DNA from: Nemania diffusa
Taxonomy: Eukaryota > Ascomycota > Sordariomycetes > Xylariales > Xylariaceae
Reading direction: 5' to 3'
Assembly (NCBI GenBank): GCA_038501195.1
Contig: JBBPUQ010000001.1
Coordinates: forward strand, 3,410,001 to 3,474,000
Length of the DNA stretch: 64,000 nt
In this document: positions 21,774 to 32,500 of the stretch, in pieces
Position numbering within the stretch: position 1 is the stretch's first letter
Layout of the letters: each line of letters begins with the position of its first letter
Made by a program: the position numbers and the translations under genes
Notes under the pieces: generated by a model
Told to the model about the DNA's origin: nothing
Databases searched by the model: none
Seen by the model: the letters and a program-made list of their open reading frames with translations, nothing else

Positions 21774-22300
21774 TCAATTCATCAGTGCACCCGTAGCTTC
21801 ACGGGTGCGGACGCACATGCTGTGAAAGAGCGCAAGTTCTCCAAGTCTCATGCCGCGATAATAATCTGTGGCATCTGTGTAAGATTTCGCGGCTGACTCT
21901 AGGCCAGTTCGCGCCAAATACTGCTCAAGATAGCCATAGAGAGTACCTAGGATTGAGGACGCGTGTCATAGTGACGTGACCAATGTCGTCGCCACCATGT
22001 CTGTATCCACGGGGCTCTGTGGGCAGATGGCAGGCTCGTCCGACCCGCGGACTCGATCTTGGAGCTCGCAGAATCGCCGTAAAAGATACAGCACATCACC
22101 GATGGGATATTCGATGAGAGCGTCTTCCGATTATCTGAGGCATTATATGCTTCGAGTATATGCAAGTACACGTGCATTTCTCCTAAAAGCGCCAGTGGTA
22201 AAGATGCACCTCTTCCGCTCAACGATCCGTCTCGCATCACATTGTGAATGCCATCGAGATCATGTACGGCGATTTCATCAAAACGAAACTGACTATGTGA
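21774..22300 (-). pseudogene. Broken uncharacterised gene (3' part)
   Basis: Three protein-like stretches occur in order on the minus strand. The first (about 22290-22135) includes LPLALLGEMHVYLHILEAYN. The second (about 22130-21969) includes EYPIGDVLYLLRRFCELQDRV and ends at an in-frame TGA (21968-21966). The third, in the same frame, runs from there to TGA 21776-21774 and includes YLEQYLARTGLESAAKSY. The internal TGA could be a CGA-to-TGA change. The step from stretch one to two needs an intron or a frameshift. No start codon or N-terminal domain is visible. The spacing of helical segments loosely recalls the C-terminal half of AflR-type Zn2Cys6 regulators, which would suit its position beside the cluster genes, but I cannot identify it with confidence. 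Confidence 0.4.
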
Positions 22301-22534
22301 AATCGTATTGGTTTGCGTGATTTACCCCAATTTGGTGTACTCCGTATGATCACCCCTCTCTCACTTGAAAGGGCATTCATTCACAAGTACTTAGATGTCT
22401 GAGACGAGAGGGACATTTATTACGCAAATGAAATTTACGAAACAGATAACTTGGAACAATACATTAGAATCTATGGCTGATTGAGTGGTTGACATTAAAT
22501 GATGGAGGAATCAGACGATCACCAATATTATAAC

Positions 22535-24202
22535 TTAATACAACTTCACCGTCGTCTTGCTGCGAAGCCATTCGCCATATTTATAGAATACTACCGGAAC
22601 TAGGGAAAACGCCAAAGCAAGAAACCCCAACAGCGTATTTCCCCAGCCGTAGTTGAGAGTTGCAACTTCAAGATTAGGTTAGCAATGCCAGCTGGAGGAG
22701 GGATGGAAGCTAATGAATGTTCCAAGAGAGGGAAGTCAGTGATGGGGACATAGCTTACACAAGTACGGCCCTGCGACAGGTAGAAACGCGCCCGAGAGGG
22801 ATCGAAGCAGAATATTAGCGCCAAGAGCGGAAGCTGCTGCTTCAGAGCCGAACAAGTCCACCAAGTACAGCTGCGATGGCAAGATAACGAAGAAGGCGCC
22901 AAATCCAACCAGGACGGTCCCAAAGATAGGAACGATCCAGTGTATGCGGTTCTGAGCAGTCCAGCCGAAGATGAACAACCCTGCACTAATGATAGGCGAG
23001 AAACAAATCATCAGGACAAGTCTATATTCAGGTTTAGGCTTGGTGACCTGATCGGCAGCCATACGCTTCTGCTGAATCTTGTCACTCAGTGCGCCAAACA
23101 CAACGAGACCGATGAGTTCTCCCAGACCGATGCCGATGTAAGCAAGGCCTGAAATTCCGGTGCTAAAGCCGTAGACATCTCCGAACAGAGGTATGAAAGC
23201 CACGAATAAGAGGTATAGTAAACCAAAGACGAGGGCCACAAAAATTGACATTAATAGTACAACTGGTGAGAATACCAAGAGCTGCACAGGGCGGATCAAC
23301 GACACAACCACGACGTGGGCGCCTTTGGGGCCTTTGTCAAACTTGGACTTGATATCTGGGTTCCCGGTCTCTCGGCGAAGTTTTGCAGCCCTGCGCTCAA
23401 GCAGGATATGGGGATGAGTCTCGCGCATTAGGATCAACGTGGCAATGGCGGCAACACCGCCCTGTCAGAAAGTCATTAATTATGGACGTAGTGTTATGGA
23501 TGGAGGAGGCGTACTAGGATAGCGACAAGCCAGAAAGTCCATCTCCAACCCACACCTACCGAGAGAAACCCGCCCACGACAGGGCCGGTGACCTCGAATG
23601 ATCATTAGTATGTATCGATGTTCTTACTAGATGGAAGTACGTACCGGCCCGAGGAGAGGGCCAAGCCCAAAGAGCGCACTCCCCAAACCCCTCCTCTCTA
23701 GAGGTAGAACATCTGCTATGGTACCTCCACCGATGGTGAGGGGGGCGGAGCCTGCGAAGCCCGAGAGGAAGCGGAAAACTAAGTATTCGGGTGTGTTGTG
23801 ACTGAGAGCGCATCCCACAACGAAGGCGATGAAGACGACGTTGCTCGAGTGATAGACAACCAAACGGCCGTAGATCTCAGAAATGGGGGAGATGAAGAGC
23901 GGACCGAGTGCGAAACCAAGTAGATATATGGTCACTGTCAGAGTCGCGATCGTCTCGTTCTCGATGCCAAAGTCGACCACCAAGCCCCCAACGCCAGGAG
24001 CCACGACGGTCGCAGCGATGTTCACGACCATGCTCAACACGGCGACGATGATGATGTGCCCGAAACTCTTATGGCCCGGCCAGTTCAGGGGGTTTTCTAT
24101 GTCATCAAGGCCCGACCAGTCCACTTGCAGAGAATCATACGCGGAGAGCGGCGTCGAGCTGCCGGCAGTGGCCTCCACGTCGATACCGCTTTTGTCGCCC
24201 AT
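22535..24202 (-). CDS. MFS multidrug transporter, DHA1 family (12-TM)
   Basis: Four minus-strand exons (24202-23645, 23592-23515, 23461-22759, 22665-22535) join to 489 aa. Donors are GTACGT, GTACGC and GTAAGC. The first ~45 residues are hydrophilic and end in the family motif D.ENPLNWP before TM1. TM segments follow, with the signature of fungal DHA1 drug exporters ([15 protein letters not shown], then [19 protein letters not shown], the antiporter motif C region) near residues 150-200. A central cytoplasmic loop ([15 protein letters not shown]) precedes the second six helices. It should be a plasma-membrane proton antiporter exporting toxic or secondary metabolites; the substrate is unknown. 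It is divergent from a Zn2Cys6 regulator across 629 bp, an arrangement typical of regulator-transporter pairs in metabolite clusters. Confidence 0.9.
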
Positions 24203-24831
24203 GTTTCTGGTGGCAGAATCGTCGGCGAGTTCAAAACAAACCTTGTCGAAGAATTAAACGATGGTGCCATTTTGGCTTGTAAATTATTGATGCCGTCTTC
24301 GTCTAAGATATACTCAGCAGCATCATGTTGGTCTACTTGCCCACGCCGTATCTTACACGCGTACTCCGGGCCCATGGTCCGTTCTCCTTGCCGCGGAGGT
24401 GGAAATACACTAGGGCGCCCGTCGAATGGCCGGTCCGCGAACATGGCCTGCCAAGTAAACCATACACATATAGAGATCCCGCAAACGGCTTTGTCTGAGC
24501 TCAAACACGCGACAATCCTTAAGACTGCTTAACTGCTCCGCGGACGTCGGAGATAGATCCCCGCCGTCTTGGCGAAGTGAGATCTAACCTACCCCGACGG
24601 ATGCTCGGTAATAAGCACAAACTGCCTTGTTGGTATGTAGGGCTTGTTAGTGCTAGGTACATAGGTAGGTAGGAGGTATATAGACATGTCTCGACTTGTC
24701 CTAAACTGTTTAAGGATGGAAGAGTTATGTAGAAGGAGTAGTTACAACAGGAAGACACAGTACAGCTGGCAAGATCATTTCACGCGGGTTTGCGCGCCAC
24801 GATCTGGACTCCGTACTTAGTTTACGCTACA
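24203..24831. promoter_or_regulatory. Shared divergent promoter region (MFS / Zn2Cys6 regulator)
   Basis: 629 bp between the two start codons. It contains several CGG and CCG triplets, for example CCGCGGAG near 24395 and CCGCGGACGTCGG near 24538. These are the half-sites Zn2Cys6 factors usually bind, so autoregulation and control of the MFS gene are plausible inferences. TAGG runs lie at 24661-24675. No functional gene is seen inside. Confidence 0.4.
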
Positions 24832-27297
24832 ATGGAGGACGCCGTCTCGTCTCCCGCCACGGAGCAGGGCCAAGGCTCTGCTTTTGTACAGGGGCAGGGG
24901 CAGGGCGGGAGTGGTCGCCGGGCCAAGCCTACGTTGTCGTGTAATCTCTGCCGGCGTCGAAAGTGAGTTGAGATGCAACCGACTTTCCGACAGGGCATCT
25001 GTTCTAGGCTTTGGCCTAGAATCTGACTATCTTCTTGGCTTGCCTTGTGAGATGCTCACTGACAGGTTGCCAGATTGCGCTGCGACCGTCAACAGCCTTG
25101 CCAGACTTGTTCCTCGCGAGGCCTGTCTTTGGCTTGTTCGTATTCGCACAATCCCAACGCTGCGTCGCAGCCATCTCATGCTGCCCGCCCGAGCATGCAG
25201 GATCGACTGGTCCAACTGGAGCAGCTTGTGATGAATGTAGTACAGAACCAGAGCCAGAACCACAATCCGTCAGCATCTCAAAGTAATGCGCCCACACCCC
25301 TATCCTTGCCAACAGATCTGAACATGAGTGCTCCCCAACAAAATCCCGATGAGTTTATCAGTACTTCAACAGCGCCGTCGACGCCTTCGGAAAATGGCAG
25401 CTTGCGGGTCAACGCCAATGAGTCCCGCTATGTTAGCGGCGCCCATTGGACTGCTATTCTCGATGGTATAGCTGATTTAAGGGAGGACGTGGATCAGCAA
25501 GACCCTGCATCACAGTCCCCTCATCTCCAATTGCTGTATGGCTGTAACCGTACCTCAAGGAATGCTATCCTGGCTACCCTACCATCGAGAGCTACCGCCG
25601 ACCGTACCATATCGCGTTATTTCAACCTGCTAGATCTAGCACCATGTGAGTTATAAGATACACAGCTAGCTATAGGTTATCTTGGAACATCAAGCTGATG
25701 TTTGGTAATCCGTTAGCTGCTGTGCATAGTAACCAGTTCCTTCGTGAAGTAAGCCGCATATTCACCGATCCCGTTACAGCATATAACGTGGGGGGCTAAC
25801 GCACACAGTACGAGAAATTTTGGATCGCGCCAAACGAAGCCCCGATCATGTGGGTTGGTCTACTATTCTCTATGCTCTGTCTTTCGGTGCTAGCTGAAGA
25901 AGCGGCTAACACGCGGGCTGGGGAAAATCACGACCCTCTGATAAACACGTACCGTGAAAGGATTGTACAATGCCTTGTCATGGGTGAGTATACCAATCAA
26001 GGGCCTTACGTGCTGGAGACTCTCTTCCACTACCTCACTATTGAGTTTTCCGTGCGGAAGGATGCCGACAAGAACACATGGCTTTTGCTTGGTGTTACCG
26101 TGAACCTTGCCATGGGGATGGGTTACCATCGTGACTCGTCTCACTTCCCCGGTATAGCCCCCTTCGTTGGAGAGATGCGCCGCCGAACATGGGCAAACAT
26201 TCTTCAGGGCGATATACTTATCTCAACACAGACGGGGATGCCGCGTCTTATCAAAGAGTGGCAATGTGATGTACAAGAACCTCGAAATCTGAACGATACG
26301 GATTTCGATGAAAACACAGAGCTCCTCCCTTCGAGCCGGCCTGAAACTGAAATGACTACTTCCCTCCATATCATTGCCAGAAGGAGAGTGTTCAAGGCGG
26401 TCGGTGCTGCGGTTGATCTGACGGCAGCGGTGGTACCGTTCCCTTACAGCGAAGTGATGAGAGTTGACCGCATGTTGGAAACAGCGAAAGCCACTATTCC
26501 ACCCCCTTTGAGGATGAAGCCTCTCCAGTTATCAGTAACTGACTCACCACAAGCCATTATGCACCGGCTCTTTATTTCCATTATGTTTCATAAGGGCACG
26601 ATAATACTGCACCGCAAATACTTGAACGTACACCGTGCCGACATTGAAGGCGCACCCTTCGCCTACTCCCGTAATGCCTGTCTAGAAGCGTCTCTGAGCT
26701 TAGTAGATATCCAGCAAGTCATCGACGAAGAGACTCAGCTAGGCGGCCTGTTGCATAGCGTACGCTGGAGAGTATCTTCCTTTCTGCATCATGAATTCCT
26801 GACGGCAACCATGATTTTATGTTGGATACTTCATCATGGTGTTGGCAAGCTGTGGCCAGATCATGTGCCGGCTACAGAAGACCGGATAAAGTCTACCCTC
26901 AGAAGAGCTCACGATATCTGGTCAAGGCTGAGTAGCTCTTCACGTGATGCACGCAGGGCTTCGGAAATGCTCACGCTCTTGTTCAGCCAGCTGGACCGAG
27001 ATGCATCATCAACTACGCCACGACCACCGTCCTTGAATTTAACAGGCAACATGGATTTAGACGGTGCAACTTCTTCCAACATCATGAGTCAGCTTCAAAG
27101 TAAGTGTTTCCGGGAAGCATAAGACGGGTCCCAGGCGCTAATCCGCTCATGGCCAAGATGAAAACTTCCCGTCCGTTATTCTAGAATCGTTCGCCTCGTA
27201 TCAAATGAATCAAGATTTCCCTTGGGATATGAACTTTATCGGACCATGGGAATCCTTGGAGCTACCTAATAATGGGAATATCAAGTTGCCAAGCTAA
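24832..27297 (+). CDS. Zn2Cys6 transcription factor with fungal-specific MHR domain
   Basis: Five exons (24832-24962, 25074-25645, 25717-25748, 25809-27099, 27158-27297) give 721 aa. The binuclear cluster is CX2CX6CX5CX2CX8C, starting CNLCRRRK near residue 37; intron 1 falls inside it, a position common in this family. The linker and a Gln/Asn-rich coiled-coil-like region (VQLEQLVMNVVQNQSQ) follow. Exon 3 is only 32 nt. The large exon 4 carries the fungal_trans middle homology region (GVTVNLAMGMGYHRD, then EMRRRTWANILQGDILIS). It should be a nuclear DNA-binding activator. Its position between a divergent drug exporter and a dead PKS-NRPS gene suggests it was the pathway-specific regulator. 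No damage is seen, so it may still regulate the transporters. Confidence 0.9.
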
Positions 27298-27556
27298 GTA
27301 TCGTATAAAAGTAGGAGCTCATCTATACCTCCGACTCTCGCTGTAATTCGGCTCGGCGTTGTTCGATGGGTGCCCCTCGTGTCTAGACTCACCTTGACCA
27401 TCAGGCAATGTATCTTATTCTCTAATATCTTACACGCATATATAATCAAGGTCTCCATGTATGTCCAAGACTTTGCAGCATCCTAGGTTCGTTCTTCAAC
27501 TAACACGCTCTTTGTATCATCAGCTCAAACTGTCACTTGCATCACTTACAGACACC

Positions 27557-29273
27557 ATGAAGACCACGCCAGAACCTATTGCAATTATTGGAAGTTGTCA
27601 GTTCCCGGGAGGATCTTATCTCTTGTCTCTCGGGGATGTCTCTTCCCTGACTGGGGCTAAGGAGGCATTTGCCGTCGTTGACTGGACAGCCCAGTCGATT
27701 AAGGCAAAGGTCTAAACGGCCAAGAATATCAAACATCTTGCCCGCAAACTCCACTGTACTAACTTCCATGCTTACCTGGTTAGACTTCAGGCTCTAGTCT
27801 TCCGCATACTGATCGATTCTCTCTGGGCATTGCGGACTCGAACCGCCTAGACAGTAAGTTCATCGGCACGTTCGGGTGCCTAGTAAATCTCCTGCCCATC
27901 ACATTCGATAGGCAGGATGCATCTAGGTTTGCCGATGCAGCGAAGTCTGCTAGGAACAAGGTCTTCGGTGCTCTTCAGCACTCTCAGGCTCCGTTCAATG
28001 TTCTATTGGATACGCTTGAGATCTCTCGCTCACAGATCTTTATGGACTACCGTCTAGGTGACCAGCAAAAGACGATCTTCGCTAAGTGTGACACTGAGAT
28101 CACATGGAACAATGCGGCAACCGGCTATGACTTGCAACTCGAAGTGCTTGACACGAACGCCAGGGAGTCTCTCATTATTCTAAAACTACAAGAGTCACTG
28201 TACTCCCAATACCACATGGGGCTTCTACCTCGAACCTACGTGCATTTCTTGAAGCAGCTCACAGGAGACGAAGTTAGTAATGTCGCCCTTAATTTCCATA
28301 GGGCCATCGCTCAAACCGTCGTGGCCTTCCACCGTTGGTCACCGTATTGACTAGATCGTCAAATCGCATCCTTCAGCCCGTACCAAGGATGGTCACGGCA
28401 ATATTCTCACTTGCAGCCAACCGGCCGATCGCGTAAATACTATTGCTCGAAAGCTAGCCGATCTTGGTGCCGGTGAAGGAACTGTTGTCGCTGTTTCCCA
28501 AGAGCCTAGTGCAGACTGGATGTGCTCTATGCTGGCCATTTTCAGGACCGGCGCCATCTACGTCCCTCTTGATCTCAAGAATGGAATTAGTCGACTCGTA
28601 AGATCTATCAGTGTTGCTCGCCCCCGCATCTTCCTCGTTGACTAATCCATAGCTGAGATGGTCCCGGAGCTTCAGCTGGGAGAGGGACAGGTCGTCAATA
28701 TTTCAGACCTTCAGATCATCAATGCCTGCCCTGAAGCACCCAACGGCTAATATCACTATTACCAAGGGTGAGATCCGCTACAACGAGGTCGACTTGGAAC
28801 AAGCTCTGCCGACCGGCCACATGCTTCCCAACTACTCAGTGTACATTCTTGACGAAAATTGAAAGCCCGTCCCCGCTGGTATTCCCGGTGAAATAGTGGC
28901 TGAGGGGCCTAGTGTTGCTGCAGGGTACCTCGGGCTAGACGAGCTTACAGCGGAGAAGCTTATCAACAATCCTTTCGCCGATGCTCAACTCCAGAAAGCC
29001 AAGTGGAATCATCTCTACAGAACTGGTGATCAGAATTACCTCAGCGAGGATGGCGCCTTTTACTACGAGGGAAGAATAGACGGCGACACGCAAATCAAGC
29101 GCCGTGGTATCCGCATCGATTTAGGAGAGATAGAGACTGCTATAATCGAGATGGCTAGCGGCGCAATCTCGCAGGCAGTCGTCGTGGTTCATGGAGAGGC
29201 TGAGTCAAAGTTCCTGGTCACTTATGTGCTCTTTTCGGCGCAGAAAGACCTCATTGATTGTAACGGGTTGTAG
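27557..29273 (+). pseudogene. Eroded PKS-NRPS hybrid synthetase
   Basis: Fragments of one very large gene survive in the correct order but with most of it deleted. At 27557-27615 a start codon and the first ~19 residues of a ketosynthase (PEPIAIIG, then FPGG) remain. They are fused to an unrelated piece (AVVDWT) that recalls the stretch before a PKS ketoreductase, ending at TAA 27713. At 27811-28350 there is the second half of a condensation domain of the PKS-NRPS type (FSLGIADSNR, HSQAPFNVLLD). From about 28358 to 28750 comes an adenylation-domain start (FRTGAIYVPLDLKNG) interrupted by TAA at 28643. From 28755 to 29273 are adenylation motifs A5-A8 (YRTGD, GRIDGDTQIKRRG), interrupted by TGA at 28860. 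AT, DH, KR, carrier and release domains and the TSGSTG region are absent. It cannot make a product. Confidence 0.85.
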
Positions 29274-29541
29274 GAAGGTTATGTTACAACTATTACAATA
29301 AAAATTGGAACATCAAGTTCATCTTTTGGCACAGTGGTGATTTCTAACAGGTTATGCATGCTGAGTCGCTGGACCAGAAATTATGCAACGGTTGTGTAGT
29401 AAGTTTTACCATCCCGGGTACCTATCTCTCGCCATTTATAGTATAAAATTGCCTTGTGTACCATTTGAATCACCCTATAAACCTCATACGTACCCGAAAT
29501 CTCTATCTCATATTCTTATTCTCAAGAAAACTGTATTCTCA

Positions 29542-32500
29542 TCATGATGTCCCATTGAGGAGTTTCTCTAGGTCTTCAAACTCCCCGCTGTGTCTCATCA
29601 TATCATAGAACTGCCCCTTAGCCTCATAAAGTTCTTTAGGAGTACCGACCCTGTACAATTTAAGATAGCCGTTAGCCAAATATTCCTTTCACACCGGGTT
29701 ACTTGGAGTCGAGGGGTAAACTTACTCTAAGACCGAGCCTGCGCTCATCACCACTACGCGATCATAATCGATGATCGTTTTCAGCCGATGGGCGATGGTG
29801 ACAAGAGTCCTGTCGCTCCCATGCTCGTTCAAGTCTTTCCGCAATACCTCCTGAATGCCCTGATCGGTCTCGTAGTCCATGCTCGCAGTCGCCTCGTCAA
29901 GAAGCATGAGCTTGCTCTTGCGGACGAGCGCCCTGCACAGCGAAAGGACCTGGCGCTGTCCGTGCGAGAAGTTCTCGCCCTTCGCCTTCACAATGGTGGA
30001 TAGAGTAACGCCTAAGCCATTCGCATCGGGACTGCCATCGCCTTCTGTGTGGTTCGCGCGCTGCTCGTCGCGGTGGAACTGGAAGCTCGCGATTCCTCTA
30101 CAATAGTCGAGAGCCTTTTCGACTATCTCCTTAGGAACTTTGCTCGTCGGGTCGAGATTGGAGTCGACGTCTCCGTTGAACAACACCGCTTCTTGAGGGA
30201 TGATGGTAAGAGCTTCTCGAAGCCGCTTTCGCGGAAAGCTTGTGATATCAACGCCGTCAAAGAATATTTGACCCGACACGATATTTGTGAAACGAAGTAG
30301 AGATAACATCAGCTGAGACAATGAGTTAGAGGATGAGACTTTCTGTCGTCGCAAATGAGAAACTTGGTGATCCACTTACAGTACTTTTCCCCGAGCCCGT
30401 CCGTCCAACTACGGCCACTCTCTGACCAGCTGTAAACTTAAGGTTGATGTTCTTTAAGATTTCAGGACCTTCCGGATCATATTTGATAGTGACATTGCGG
30501 AACTCGATCTCTCCGCTTCTCGGCCAGCTCTTCGGCAAATCTTCATACGGGTTGTCAGAATAAGCCCCTCGTTCTTTGTACTCGTCTGGTTTCTCCTCGG
30601 GCTCTACATTGGCATACTCTTTAACGCGATGATACTAAAAGCCAGAGTGTCAGCTATACGGGGCGCTAGAGTGCAGTTCAAGGGAAGTCCCTACGCTCTG
30701 GAGTTCGACTTCAACCTCGTTCATTGCCCGAACGAGGACGACTATGAGTATATTCAAGGTCTAGATAAACTCTAGATTAGTAAGTTCAAAGATGCAGTCC
30801 AAAGTGTCACTTACAGTTGCATTCGATAGGGAGAACCCTACTATGCCAGCGGCGACGATACCAGCCTTGGAGATGGCGATGGCGCCAGCAGCAACGGTGA
30901 CAAAGGTGGTCATCATATCGATTCTTAGTGCTACCCAACGGTTGCAATTATACTGCGCTTCTAAGGCCCGCTCAAGCACCCGCAACTTATCTGCGAGCTG
31001 GTTGCCGAACGTCTCCGGCATGCCGGCACGCGCGCGGATAACTGGAAGCCCAGCCAGGCTGTCCGCGAAATGCGCAAAGACGGGCGACTGCGCAGACGAG
31101 ACTAGTCGTTTGATGGACACGGCCGTCCTGGTATAGATCTCCCCAGCAATGATGCCCACAACGCAGCACGCGGCAACCGGAAACATGAAAACGGGCAGGA
31201 CGGCGCTGACGGCGAAGCTCTGAAACAAAAGCCGGATCGCGTTCTCGATGGTCATACGCAGCATGCCCACCAAGGCCGAGTCGAGCGAGGTCATGTCTCG
31301 CGAAAGGCGGTTGACGATGCGGCCGACCGGTGTCGTCTTGAACCAAGAGAGGGGCACGTTCATGATGGCCCGGATGAAGTTGCTGTGGAGAGTGCGCGCC
31401 GCGTGCCAGCCTCCGCGCTCATAGCAGATGTACGTCAACCCGCTGAAGAAGGTGTCCCCGAGGGTCCATGCGGCGTATATGCCGAGGTAGAAACCGACAT
31501 CATAGGCGTCGTCCTTTTCGTACGCGTCTACCCAGACCGCAAGCCACAACGTAGTTCCCACAAATGACGCGTTGCTGAGCACGCTCATGGCGATAGCAAG
31601 GCAGGCATGAAAGGGGCTTCCGAAGAATCGCATATATGAGAAAACTGAAGTGTTGTCAGTCATTCGAAATTGAAAAAAGTCCGGGAACATCGGAACCAGT
31701 CAGGGGGAAATTACTCACACTGCAAGCGCGCGGTTTGACCAGTTTTTAGAGCCTCCTGCGTAACTTCATCTTGACGTTTAGCCGCAGCAGTCTTTGCGTG
31801 ACCATTCCCATTCACGGTAGTTCCATTGAGACCTGTCCCGTTGAGGTTCGTCCCGTTCGTTTCGGTGGCAATTGAGGCAGCCACTTCCAGAGTAGTGTCT
31901 ACGTTCCCCTCGTCAACGATAGCCTCATCTATGGTCACTGTATGACGAACGACGCCTATGTTTTGTTGTATATCCTTGACCTGGCCATTCTCCAGGACGA
32001 TCGTGAGGTCCGCTTGAGGTGCGATCCAAGGCAACTGAGTAACGAGCACAACCGTTCGATCCCTTAGCAAGTCACCGCAGAATGCCTCTTTCCAGAGCGC
32101 CGCCGAGGTTTTTGCATCAAGCGCCGAGAAAATATCGTCGAGGAGAATAACTGGCGCCTTTGAGTAGAGTGCGCGAGCTAGGGCTACTCGTGACTTTTGA
32201 CCACCCGACAGCGAAGTCCCATTTTCCCCAACTTCAGTTTCGTCACGTTCCGGGAATTCATTCATGTCGATAGCTAGACCGCACGCTTCAATGACTCGAT
32301 CGTATCTTACCTGCTCGAAGGAACTGTTAAATAGGATATTTTCGCGGATCGTCTCGTTTTGAAGCCAAGGACTTTGGGATGCATAGGCAATATCCTTTGG
32401 GCACTTAACAGAACCGCTTTCAAGAAGGGTTTCTCCCAGAATTCCCATAAGCAGAGTCGATTTCCCGCTCCCACTAGGGCCGGTGACCACATTCAAGCCG

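Noticed and set aside
24097..24504. 135-residue minus-strand frame upstream of the DHA1 transporter
   Set aside because: Overlaps the transporter's first exon in another frame and has no family match; treated as promoter DNA.
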